NCBI GenBank assembly: GCA_017455185.1
Contig: JAFTBN010000021.1
Location: forward strand, 85,897-120,347
DNA from: Clostridia bacterium
GTDB lineage: Bacteria; Bacillota; Clostridia; Oscillospirales; CAG-272
Length of the DNA: 34,451 nt
Reading direction: 5' to 3'
This document shows, piece after piece, positions 1 through 7,402 of this stretch. How positions within the stretch are numbered: position 1 is the first letter of the stretch; the number at the start of each line of letters is the position of its first letter. A program made the position numbers and the translations under genes. The notes beneath the pieces are model-generated. The model was not told the DNA's origin, made no database searches, and was given only the letters and a program-made list of their open reading frames with translations.

Positions 1-213
1 GCCAATCAGGCGGATGACGGTCGCCTTGCCGTAAAACAGAGCTACCAGGCTGCTTTGTGTGGTCGCAACCGAGAAGACGCCGTAAAAGATCTGACAGTTG
101 AGCAGCAACAGCAAAAGCAGCGCCACCTTCTGGGTGTCGATTTTGGAACAGATTCCGAACAGTTTCCACTTCAGCCCCTTCGGCTCTTCCGGTATCCGTA
201 ACGTTTCGTTCAT
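1..213 (-). CDS. N-terminal part of an unidentified membrane protein (cut by window edge)
   Basis: An open frame begins with ATG at 213 on the minus strand and runs off the left edge after 71 codons. A GGAGGG ribosome site lies 5 nt upstream. The first about 28 residues are polar (MNETLRIPEEPKGLKWK...), followed by a strongly hydrophobic stretch containing seven consecutive leucines, a probable first membrane segment with the N-terminus in the cytoplasm. The family cannot be identified from this fragment. It lies 107 nt downstream of the EF-G-like gene on the same strand, with a possible terminator between them, so it is probably a separate transcription unit. Confidence 0.6.
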   Translation of the reverse strand, partial: MNETLRIPEEPKGLKWKLFGICSKIDTQKVALLLLLLLNCQIFYGVFSVATTQSSLVALFYGKATVIRLIG

Positions 214-246
214 ATGGCCCTCCGCAAGACAAAAGACAACACGTAC

Positions 247-285
247 AAAAATTTCCCCTGCCCTATGAAGAACAAGGGAAATTTT
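247..285 (-). terminator. Possible intrinsic terminator after the EF-G-like gene
   Basis: A 10-bp perfect inverted repeat (248-257 with 276-285, AAAATTTCCC and GGGAAATTTT) has an 18-nt loop and is followed on the minus strand by a short T run. It sits 36 nt past the stop codon of the EF-G-like gene. The stem is AT-rich, so termination may be weak. Confidence 0.4.
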
Positions 286-320
286 CTTTTCCGCCTAAGT
301 GGCGGATCTTGCCGGAAGAA

Positions 321-2387
321 TTACTCTTCAGCGTTCTTCTTGGATTCTTCGATGATCTTCGCGGCGATTTCACGCGGCACCGTATCGTATCCGGTCACCT
401 TGAACGTGTAAGAACCGCGTCCCTGGGACATAGCGCGAAGCGTAATGGTATAATCCGTCAGTTCGGACAGAGGAGAGAGAGCCTGAATCACAGTATAGCC
501 GGATTTGCCCTCGACCGGAGTCATACCCATCACGCTGGACCGGCGCTTGTTCAGGTCGCCCATGACGTCGCCCACAAGGCTGTCGGGAACCGTTACGAAC
601 AAATCGCCCACCGGCTCCAGGATGACCGGAGCGGAGAGTTCCAGGCACTTCTTGTATGCAAGGCTTGCGGCCGTCTTGAACGAAAGTTCATCCGAGTCAA
701 CCGCATGATAGCTGCCGTCGTACAGTTCGGCTTTCAGACGGACCATCGGGTAACCTGCAACGCCCTTGAGCATGGCTTCCTGCAATCCTTTTTCGACCGC
801 AGGGATAAAGTTCTTCGGAACCGAACCACCGACCGTAGCATCGACAAAGGTGAGTCCTTCCTCTTCGCCCGGAGAGAAACGGATCTTGACATGACCGTAC
901 TGACCCGAGCCGCCGTTCTGCTTCTTGTGTTTGCCTTCCACGTCGCAGGGCTTCGTGATCTTTTCCCTGTATGCAATCTTCGGATTGTCCAGACGGACGG
1001 TTACGCCGAAGCGGGTCTTCAGTTTGGAAACCAGAACCTGGAGATGCATATCGCCAAGGCCGGAGATGAGCATCTGCTTGGTCTCCGCGTTGTTTTCGTA
1101 AAGCAGGGTCTTATCCTCTTCAAGCAGTCTGGCAAGGCTCTGGGAAATCTTTCCTTCGTCGCCCTTGCCCAATGTGACGATGCTGCGCTGCATGAACGGA
1201 ACCGGATACACAACCGGCGCATAGGAAACCGAACCGCTGACCGAAAGCGTATCGTTGGTATTGGTGTTGGACAGTTTGGCAATCATACCGATGTCGCCGC
1301 AGGCCATGCGGTCCACTTCGATCTGGGTCTTGCCGCGCATCGCATAGATGTGAGCCATCTTTTCCACGGAACCCGTGGTTGCGTTCTTGAGAGCCGCGTC
1401 CTTCTTCAGCTCGCCGTTCATCACCTTGAAGAACGACATCTTGCCTACGAACGGGTCGGCGACCGTCTTGAACACGAAAATAGCGGGTTCGCCCGCGGGA
1501 TCGATCGGCAGATCTTTTCCGTCGGCGGATTTTTCATTCTTGCGGGCCGTGAAGCGCGGATAGGAATCGGCAATGGCGTCCAGCAAAGCGCGAACACCCC
1601 AGAGTTTCGGAGCGGCTCCGCAGTAAACCGGAACGACGTCGCCCGAAATGATGCCTTCATGCAAAGCTTCAGCCGCCTCGTCATGCGTCACTTCCTCGTC
1701 TTCGAGCACCTTCATCATGATGTCTTCGTTGACCATTGCGATGGCTTCGTTGAAGATGGTCTTGTAGGGCTCGGCCGCCGAACGGACTTCATCGGTCATC
1801 TCCACGGGTTTCCGATTTCCCTTGTCATCGTATGTGAACGCAACCATATCCATCACGTCCACCATCACAACACCGCCCGCGGTCTTGATTGGAACGAATA
1901 CAGGGCATACGGCCTGTCCGTATTTCTCGGTCAGCGCGTTGAACAGAGTATCGAAATGCGCTTCCGGATCATCGCACTTGTTGACGAAGAAAGACTTCGG
2001 AACGTGCACCTCGGTGGCATAGTCCCATGCCAGCTCCGCGCCGACTTCCAGACCTGCCTTTCCGTCCAGGACAATGCAGGCCGCATCCGCGACACGCAGG
2101 CCCTGCTTCACTTCACCGACAAAATCCAGAAAACCGGGGTTGTCGATGATGTTCAGCTTCATATTCTGCCACATAACAGGAGCAATGGCGGAAGAAAGGG
2201 AAAAACCTCTGCTCTTCTCTTCCGGATCATAATCACAGACCGTATTTCCGTCTGTGACTTTACCCATACGGTCCACAGCTCCGCTGACAAACAGCATCGC
2301 TTCCGCCAAAGTTGTTTTGCCTGCGCCGCCATGACCCAGCAGGGCGACATTGCGAATGTTCTTCGTTTCCACAACAGGTAAATCCAT
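321..2387 (-). CDS. EF-G-like translational GTPase with atypical switch II
   Basis: A 688-residue protein with full EF-G architecture: G domain, domain II, and a C-terminal part ending in an EF-G domain V-like sequence. The P-loop is GHGGAGKT at residues 18-25 and the base-specificity motif is NKCD at 136-139. The G3 motif, normally DTPGH, reads DNPGF at 82-86, so the histidine that activates water in canonical EF-G is a phenylalanine. The G2 region reads RGFSLSSA instead of RGITI. This matches a divergent EF-G-like subfamily found beside true fusA rather than the housekeeping factor, which normally sits in an rpsL-rpsG-fusA-tuf operon absent here. Start ATG 2387 follows a GGAAGGAAT site. It has its own strong promoter and no operon partners. 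The subfamily role is not established; altered or absent ribosome-stimulated hydrolysis is an inference. Confidence 0.88.
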   Translation of the reverse strand: MDLPVVETKNIRNVALLGHGGAGKTTLAEAMLFVSGAVDRMGKVTDGNTVCDYDPEEKSRGFSLSSAIAPVMWQNMKLNIIDNPGFLDFVGEVKQGLRVADAACIVLDGKAGLEVGAELAWDYATEVHVPKSFFVNKCDDPEAHFDTLFNALTEKYGQAVCPVFVPIKTAGGVVMVDVMDMVAFTYDDKGNRKPVEMTDEVRSAAEPYKTIFNEAIAMVNEDIMMKVLEDEEVTHDEAAEALHEGIISGDVVPVYCGAAPKLWGVRALLDAIADSYPRFTARKNEKSADGKDLPIDPAGEPAIFVFKTVADPFVGKMSFFKVMNGELKKDAALKNATTGSVEKMAHIYAMRGKTQIEVDRMACGDIGMIAKLSNTNTNDTLSVSGSVSYAPVVYPVPFMQRSIVTLGKGDEGKISQSLARLLEEDKTLLYENNAETKQMLISGLGDMHLQVLVSKLKTRFGVTVRLDNPKIAYREKITKPCDVEGKHKKQNGGSGQYGHVKIRFSPGEEEGLTFVDATVGGSVPKNFIPAVEKGLQEAMLKGVAGYPMVRLKAELYDGSYHAVDSDELSFKTAASLAYKKCLELSAPVILEPVGDLFVTVPDSLVGDVMGDLNKRRSSVMGMTPVEGKSGYTVIQALSPLSELTDYTITLRAMSQGRGSYTFKVTGYDTVPREIAAKIIEESKKNAEE

Positions 2388-2474
2388 AATGTTCTATTCC
2401 TTCCATCCATTTAGAATCCAAGCGATTGAGGCGCATCCGGAGACAGATACCTTCCCCGAAAAAAGCCGTTATTT

Positions 2475-2503
2475 ATTATACTATAGTTTTCTATTGATTG
2501 CAA
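2475..2503 (-). promoter_or_regulatory. Sigma-A promoter of the EF-G-like gene
   Basis: On the minus strand, TTGCAA (2498-2503) and TATAAT (2475-2480) are separated by exactly 17 bp, about 90 nt upstream of the start codon at 2387. Confidence 0.75.
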
Positions 2504-2630
2504 GTTTCGTTCTGAAAGTCCCCTTTCCCGCTTCGTACAAAATACGGGGCCGTTTTTGTTCAAACTACACAAAAAACTGCCCGATTTGCATTTTCCGCTT
2601 CCTTTTCCGGGCGTTTTTTCAAAAATGCGA

Positions 2631-2636
2631 TATAAT
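2631..2636 (+). promoter_or_regulatory. Candidate -10 element for the beta-helix lipoprotein gene
   Basis: A perfect TATAAT is placed 98 nt upstream of the start at 2735. No good -35 hexamer lies 16-18 bp upstream, so the promoter is weak, activator-dependent, or not real. Confidence 0.35.
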
Positions 2637-2647
2637 AAAGGACAACG

Positions 2648-2725
2648 ATGCGTCAGCGCCAAAGCAGCGTCGGTTTTCCCTTTGCCTGGCGTCCGAATGC
2701 AGTCAAGACAGTCAAGGAGTTATAA
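2648..2725 (+). CDS. Possible 25-residue leader peptide
   Basis: An ATG at 2648 preceded by AAAGGA (5 nt spacing) opens a frame of 25 codons ending at TAA 2723-2725, nine nt before the lipoprotein start. The AAGGAG that serves the lipoprotein (2714-2719) is inside the last codons of this small frame, so its translation would run over the downstream ribosome site. If transcription starts about 7 nt after the TATAAT at 2631, the AAAGGA would not be in the transcript and the ORF would be nearly leaderless. The peptide resembles nothing I recognise; it may be chance. Confidence 0.2.
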   Translation: MRQRQSSVGFPFAWRPNAVKTVKEL

Positions 2726-2734
2726 AAAAGCACC

Positions 2735-5700
2735 ATGAAGCGAATCCATACTGTTCTTTCCCTCTTTCTGGCCTTTCTCCTTCTTTCGGCCGGATGGTTG
2801 TGCGGCTGCGGGCAAAACCATCCGGCTCAGTCCGAAACCCCGTCGGAAACGGAAGCCGAAAAAATCCCGCCCGTGTATCTGACCGATGACAAGGGAGTCT
2901 TTCTGTATACCGTCATCCGGGGAGACCTGTGTTCCGAGATGGTCAAGACGGCCGGAACCGAACTGCGCAAAAAGATCAACACCCTGCTGGACAACAACCA
3001 GAAGGCTCCCATCGGAACCGACTGGGTCGCCGATTATGACGCGGCCGACCTTGACGCCCGGTTCGAAATCCTGGTCGGACCGACGAACCGCCCGCAGAGC
3101 GAGCTGGTCCTCCAGGCCCTTGGCGACAACCAGTTTTCGGTGAAATATTTTCCCGATGTCCATAAGATCGTCATCATCGGGGCCGACGACGAGCACACCC
3201 TGATGGCCTCGCAGTATTTCTTTGATTCCTGCCTGGGCCATGCCGACGGGCAGGTATGGATTTCCGAAGGACTGGACGTCGTGCAGACCCGGACGTTCGC
3301 ACCCGTGGACACCACCCTGGATGCCCGCCTGATCAAGGCCTCGGACACGGTACGGGAAGCCTTTGTGGCGGATATTCAGGCTGTCAGCCCGCTTTACGAC
3401 GTAGACCCGACCGGAGCCCGCGACAGCACCGACGCCCTGAACCGGGCCCTTAGCGACTGCTCAAAAGCCGGCGGCGGCACCGTTTACCTGCCCCGCGGCC
3501 GATACAGAATCACAGACACCATCACCATTCCCTCGTTTGTTACGCTCAGGGGAGAATGGGCGGCTCCGGGCAGCGGTACGCCGGACTGCCTGACCGTCCT
3601 TCTGGCCTTTCCGAAAACCGGAGGCAGCCTTGACCAAGGCCTGATTGTAATCCACGGATCCGCCGGAGCCGTCGGCCTTACCGTCTATTATCCGGGCCAA
3701 TCGCTCTGGCATATCAACCCGTACGATCCCACCTTTTACATCCCGGGCGGACAGGGCGACCGGTATATGGTCCAGACCATCCGGGACGTAACCGTGGTCA
3801 ACGGATACGTCGGGGTTGCCGCGACGACCGACGGGGAAAAGGTGCACGAACAGCTGTATCTGGACAACCTGTACCTGACCTGCCTGCATACCGGGCTCCG
3901 TCTGTTCAACTCGGCCGATGTGGACACCTACCGGAACATCACCGTCAGTCCGGACGTCTGGGCCGCATACGGAAAAGCCCTGTCGGGCACCGAAGTCAGC
4001 CGGTCCGACGTTTCGGACTATACCCGCAAACACACAATCGGCATGGAACTCGGAGACCTGGATTGGCCTCAATCGAATTCCGTCCTCATTACGGACTGCC
4101 AATACGGGGTGCGGGTCGTCGAGGGGTCTCGCTCCCGGTTCTGCGGCAGTTTCTTTGAGCTCACGGTCCGGAACACCTCCACGGCCTTTTGCGTACAGAA
4201 AAACGCGCTGGATACCCGCTGGGGCGTCCAGATTTCGCGCTCCTTCCTCGAAGGAACCGAAAGAGGCGTTCTCAACCTCACGGACGGCGTGGTGAAAATG
4301 GCGGGCACAACCGTCATAGGCGGCGTAGAAGGCTTTGCCATGTATGACACGGTCGACCTTTCCTCCTATCCGCCCGACGATGGGACGGGCGCCCCGCAGT
4401 CCGGTTCGCCGTCCGCCCTGCTCTGTTTCACCTACGGCCGGAACGGCAAGGAAGACGTCTCCTCCGCGCTGCAGGGAGTACTCGACCTGGCCGGCACAAC
4501 CGGCGCCGCCGTCTACCTGCCCGCCGGGATTTACCGTCTGAACAGCCCCGTCACCGTTCCCTCTGGCGTGGAACTCCGGGGAGCCTCCACGGTTGCGACC
4601 CGGGACCAGGACGAGACGACCAAAGGCACGCAGATTCTCTCCTCCTACCTCGCACCCGAAAACAATCCGGACGCAGCGGCGCTCATAACCCTGTCCGAAG
4701 ACGCAGGGCTGTACGGCCTGCGCATCGCCATGACCTCCAACGGCGCAGCCCTTAAAAACCAAGTCTGCGCGATCCGCGGCACGGGGAGCGGCGTCCGTGT
4801 CGTCAACTGCTGCATCACAACCGCCGGAACCGGAGTGGATTTCCGGGGATGCGACCGGCACCGCGTCTCCTACCTGACCGCCTATTGTTACGACGCATGC
4901 ATTCTGGCAGGCGGACAGGGCGGCTCCGTTTCGGACTTTTTGTTCAACCCGACCGTATGCGTACGCCGGGGCACCTCCTATTCCTATACGGACGGCTCGG
5001 ATTTCACCTCTTTTCTGAACGCAGGACGGGAAGGCACGACCGCCATCAGGCTTGAAAGCGCAATCGGAGAACGTTTGGAACGGGTCTTTGCCTACGGAGT
5101 CAAGGATATGCTGCACGCCGACTCTTCATCGGACGTTCTGGCCATCAACCTGGGCACGGACAACATCGGGGATACGCAGCTCAGAATCCGGAACAGTTCC
5201 CTTACCGGCATCAATCTGATGCGGTACAACGGACAGTCCTGCGACGCGGATGACCGCTGCGTCATTTCCCTGTACAACCGGCTGGCCATCTGGGACCAGT
5301 GGGAACCGGATTTTGAAGGGACGCCCGCCGCTCTTCCTCCGGTAAAAGATTCCTCTCCTGCGTTGGTGCAGAACTGCGACAACGGCCTGCCGGGCATGGA
5401 AAAAGCCTCCGGCGGACAAGCCGAAGGCTCGGGGTGCGCTTCCCTGACGCTGGGAAGCAGCGGTTTCTTCCAGAGCAACTTGCCATTCTCCGCCATGAAT
5501 GCGGCAGACAAGGACGCAATCGCACTGGACGTCTACCTTTCCAACGCGCAAAAAGTTCTGGGCAATATGACCGTGTTCATCCTGGAACTCACCTCCTCGG
5601 GCACCATAGACAAAGAAGAGTACGAGTGGTACGTCGGCATAGACCGCAAAGCCGAAATGCACGACGGATGGAATACGGTCTACCTCTATTTCGACGAAGC

Positions 5701-5896
5701 CAAACAGACGGGAAAAATCCGTCTGTCCTCGGTCAACTTCATCCGGCTGTTCGCCTATTGGACCGCAGACGCGGTAGGAGAGGAAATCCGTATCGACAAC
5801 ATCCGCCTGTCAAAAACCGGCGGCAGAAGCGAAGAAGCCTACGGATTTTCGGTCATCAGAGGAACTCCGTTTGAAGACGACATCCGGATTCCGTAA
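2735..5896 (+). CDS. Large lipoprotein with two pectate-lyase-3 beta-helices
   Basis: A 1053-residue exported protein. Residues 1-25 form a lipoprotein signal peptide with lipobox LCGC (Cys25). Residues about 45-165 show the alternating beta-alpha pattern and EILVGPTNR signature of the GH67/GH20-type N-terminal domain seen in polysaccharide-active lipoproteins. Two right-handed beta-helix modules follow, each opening with the pectate_lyase_3 pattern: DPTGARDSTDALNRAL...GGTVYLPRGRYRI near residue 222 and GKEDVSSALQGVL...GAAVYLPAGIYRL near 565. The last about 120 residues look like a beta-sandwich carbohydrate-binding module. Likely role: binding or cleaving a polysaccharide at the cell surface; the substrate and whether it is a lyase or hydrolase cannot be told. 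The ribosome site AAGGAG is 15 nt from ATG, longer than usual. No transporter or sugar operon is adjacent. Confidence 0.82.
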   Translation: MKRIHTVLSLFLAFLLLSAGWLCGCGQNHPAQSETPSETEAEKIPPVYLTDDKGVFLYTVIRGDLCSEMVKTAGTELRKKINTLLDNNQKAPIGTDWVADYDAADLDARFEILVGPTNRPQSELVLQALGDNQFSVKYFPDVHKIVIIGADDEHTLMASQYFFDSCLGHADGQVWISEGLDVVQTRTFAPVDTTLDARLIKASDTVREAFVADIQAVSPLYDVDPTGARDSTDALNRALSDCSKAGGGTVYLPRGRYRITDTITIPSFVTLRGEWAAPGSGTPDCLTVLLAFPKTGGSLDQGLIVIHGSAGAVGLTVYYPGQSLWHINPYDPTFYIPGGQGDRYMVQTIRDVTVVNGYVGVAATTDGEKVHEQLYLDNLYLTCLHTGLRLFNSADVDTYRNITVSPDVWAAYGKALSGTEVSRSDVSDYTRKHTIGMELGDLDWPQSNSVLITDCQYGVRVVEGSRSRFCGSFFELTVRNTSTAFCVQKNALDTRWGVQISRSFLEGTERGVLNLTDGVVKMAGTTVIGGVEGFAMYDTVDLSSYPPDDGTGAPQSGSPSALLCFTYGRNGKEDVSSALQGVLDLAGTTGAAVYLPAGIYRLNSPVTVPSGVELRGASTVATRDQDETTKGTQILSSYLAPENNPDAAALITLSEDAGLYGLRIAMTSNGAALKNQVCAIRGTGSGVRVVNCCITTAGTGVDFRGCDRHRVSYLTAYCYDACILAGGQGGSVSDFLFNPTVCVRRGTSYSYTDGSDFTSFLNAGREGTTAIRLESAIGERLERVFAYGVKDMLHADSSSDVLAINLGTDNIGDTQLRIRNSSLTGINLMRYNGQSCDADDRCVISLYNRLAIWDQWEPDFEGTPAALPPVKDSSPALVQNCDNGLPGMEKASGGQAEGSGCASLTLGSSGFFQSNLPFSAMNAADKDAIALDVYLSNAQKVLGNMTVFILELTSSGTIDKEEYEWYVGIDRKAEMHDGWNTVYLYFDEAKQTGKIRLSSVNFIRLFAYWTADAVGEEIRIDNIRLSKTGGRSEEAYGFSVIRGTPFEDDIRIP

Positions 5897-5939
5897 TCCG
5901 GCAGAACGGCAAGGCAAAACGGCCCGCAAAAGTGGTCCG

Positions 5940-5951
5940 CACTAAGGGATT
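5940..5951. repeat. Left copy of a 12-bp near-perfect inverted repeat bounding the foreign block
   Basis: CACTAAGGGATT here matches the reverse complement of 7322-7333 (CACTTAGGGATT) at 11 of 12 positions. The pair encloses the hsdS remnant, yhcG and the orphan fragment. No target-site duplication is apparent outside the repeats. Confidence 0.3.
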
Positions 5952-5962
5952 TTAATCCTTAA

Positions 5963-6079
5963 AAGAATAACGGCATGTCGGTATGTGATAGCATTGAACA
6001 AACAGTAAATACGGCTCTTTTGCAAGCCGAAGCCATGCGTCAGAGCATACTAAAAGAAGCATTTGAAGGGAGATTGTAA
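5963..6079 (+). pseudogene. hsdS: 3' remnant of hsdS, type I restriction specificity subunit
   Basis: Only the last 38 codons survive, preceded by an in-frame TAA at 5960-5962. The peptide runs KNNGMSVCDSIEQTVNTALL and continues QAEAMRQSILKEAFEGRL before TAA 6077-6079. This is the highly characteristic C-terminal coiled-coil end of HsdS proteins. The target-recognition domains and the upstream hsdM are absent; the preceding gene is the unrelated beta-helix lipoprotein. It ends 1 nt before the start of the YhcG gene, the usual hsdS-yhcG order in type I systems. Base composition is clearly AT-richer than the flanking genes. Confidence 0.82.
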
Positions 6080-6080
6080 T

Positions 6081-7100
6081 ATGCTGATTAACAGCAATGA
6101 ATATATCGATCTTGTCAATGAGATCAAGCGGCAGATACAATCGGCACAATATAGGGCCGCACTTGAAGTGAATACCGAGCTGGTCATGCTGTACCATAAT
6201 ATCGGCAGCGAGATCAACAAGCATAAGGTCTGGGGCAATAAATTCATTGACAGTCTTTCTGCTGATCTGCGCATGGATTTCCCCGGAGTAAAGGGCTATT
6301 CTGTCCGCAATCTGAAGTACATGTCAAAATTTGCCGAGCTCTTCAGTGAAGAAGAAATTGTGCAAGAGGCACTTGCACAAATCACGTGGTATCATCATGT
6401 CACGCTGATGGACAAGGTGAAGGATCATAATCAGTATATCTGGTACGCAAAATCCACGGCGAAAAACGGCTGGTCGCGCAATGTGCTTGTACACCAGATT
6501 GAAAGCGGATTGTATGAGAGGCAGGTTATCTCTGATAAAATCAGCAATTTTGAAAAGCGTCTGCCCTCTCCGCAGAGCGAGCTTGCGCTCCAGACCATGA
6601 AAGATCCCTATGTGTTCGATTTTATTCCGTTCAAGGAGACGATGCTTGAACGTGATATCGAAGAAGCGCTTGTCAGAGATGTGACGAAGCTGCTGCTCGA
6701 ACTCGGAACCGGATTTGCTTTTCTGGGGAATCAGTACCACCTTGTTGTTGGCGGAGACGATTTCTATCTGGATTTGCTGTTCTATAACCTCAATTTAAGA
6801 TGCTATGTCGTTATTGAACTGAAAGCCGGAGATTTTAAGCCTGAGTATGCAGGGAAACTGAATTTCTACCTGTCTGCGGTTGATGGCATCCTGAAAAAAG
6901 AGAATGATAATCCAACGATAGGACTACTGCTCTGCAAGAGCAAAAACAACGTGGTGGCGGAATATTCCCTGAAGGATATCTCAAAGCCGATTAGCGTCAG
7001 CGAATATAAAATCACGAACAATCTCCCGGATGATTTAGGAAAGCAACTGCCTTCCGTGGAAGATATACAGAAGCGCATAGGAGGAACGGAAAATGAGTGA
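6081..7100 (+). CDS. yhcG: YhcG/DUF1016-family PDDEXK nuclease
   Basis: A 339-residue protein of the YhcG family. The N-terminal DUF1016 helical domain (about 10-150) contains family patterns such as WGNKFIDSLSADLR, GYSVRNLKYMSKFAE and ITWYHHVTLM. The C-terminal half is a PDDEXK nuclease with Asp231 (FYLDLLFY) and Glu246-x-Lys248 (VIELKAG). Known family context: accessory nuclease genes inside or next to type I restriction-modification loci and other defence islands; the exact biochemical role is unsettled. I chose ATG 6081 because GGGAG lies 8 nt upstream; a TTG at 6063 in the same frame would overlap the hsdS end. It appears intact although the hsd genes around it are gone. Codon use is AT-rich and unlike the neighbours, which suggests transfer. 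Confidence 0.88.
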   Translation: MLINSNEYIDLVNEIKRQIQSAQYRAALEVNTELVMLYHNIGSEINKHKVWGNKFIDSLSADLRMDFPGVKGYSVRNLKYMSKFAELFSEEEIVQEALAQITWYHHVTLMDKVKDHNQYIWYAKSTAKNGWSRNVLVHQIESGLYERQVISDKISNFEKRLPSPQSELALQTMKDPYVFDFIPFKETMLERDIEEALVRDVTKLLLELGTGFAFLGNQYHLVVGGDDFYLDLLFYNLNLRCYVVIELKAGDFKPEYAGKLNFYLSAVDGILKKENDNPTIGLLLCKSKNNVVAEYSLKDISKPISVSEYKITNNLPDDLGKQLPSVEDIQKRIGGTENE

Positions 7101-7164
7101 GATTACATCAGCAATAGTATGGATGAGTACGGTAACTATGTATTTTCAACTGATGCTGTCATAA
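7093..7164 (+). pseudogene. Truncated 5' end of the gene formerly following yhcG
   Basis: ATG at 7093 overlaps the yhcG stop (ATGAGTGA), a typical translational-coupling arrangement, and opens MSEITS before running to a stop at 7162-7164 (23 codons). In intact loci the next gene is commonly hsdR or another restriction component. The start looks genuine, but the frame is soon replaced by unrelated sequence, consistent with a deletion junction near 7110. Confidence 0.4.
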
Positions 7165-7232
7165 GTGAGCCTAACACAGCATATGGTTCATCATGTGGGT
7201 TTAAATACCTTACCCGCATCAATAATTGGTAA
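7101..7232 (+). pseudogene. Orphan 43-codon 3' end of an unknown protein
   Basis: Directly after the yhcG TGA, and in the same frame, an open stretch reads DYISNSMDEYGNYVFSTDAV and continues to ...GFKYLTRINNW before TAA 7230-7232. The composition looks like real protein and the stop is followed 5 nt later by an intrinsic terminator, as expected for a true gene end. There is no start codon of its own with a ribosome site. It is best read as the tail of a gene whose body was deleted; a C-terminal extension of YhcG by stop-codon readthrough is less likely. The family is not recognised. Confidence 0.5.
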
Positions 7233-7237
7233 GCAAT

Positions 7238-7282
7238 AAAAAAGGCCATGCAAGAGCATTTCTACTCTTACATGGTCTTTTT
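7238..7282. terminator. Bidirectional intrinsic terminator
   Basis: A 13-position stem with one mismatch (GGCCATGcaAGAG with CTCTtaCATGGTC, loop 57-64) is flanked by A6 on the left and T5 on the right, so it works for the plus-strand fragment and for the minus-strand tatD transcript. Confidence 0.85.
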
Positions 7283-7321
7283 GCGTCCGCTTGAAGACTG
7301 TCACTCAAAGCCTTTTCGTTC

Positions 7322-7333
7322 AATCCCTAAGTG
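7322..7333. repeat. Right copy of the 12-bp inverted repeat
   Basis: AATCCCTAAGTG is the inverted partner (11/12) of 5940-5951. It lies between the foreign block and the tatD gene end. Confidence 0.3.
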
Positions 7334-7402
7334 AAGCCCTCCAACGCAGGCCGTTTCTGTTTTCCGTTACGGCTTTCAAAGCATACGTTCCGGACCTTTG
7401 GC

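Larger units (their letters stand above)
2388..2734. other. 347-bp divergent intergenic region
   Basis: Between the EF-G-like gene (-) and the beta-helix lipoprotein (+). It holds the strong minus-strand promoter at 2475-2503, a plus-strand TATAAT at 2631-2636 and a possible 25-codon leader frame (2648-2725). No RNA gene or repeat is visible. Confidence 0.7.

Noticed and set aside
309..2381. 690-codon open frame antisense to the EF-G-like gene
   Set aside because: It mirrors the real gene; translation shows no family pattern and the long frame follows from codon bias. The same holds for long antisense frames at 3461-5116, 16335-17933, 18591-19979 and 21552-23051.
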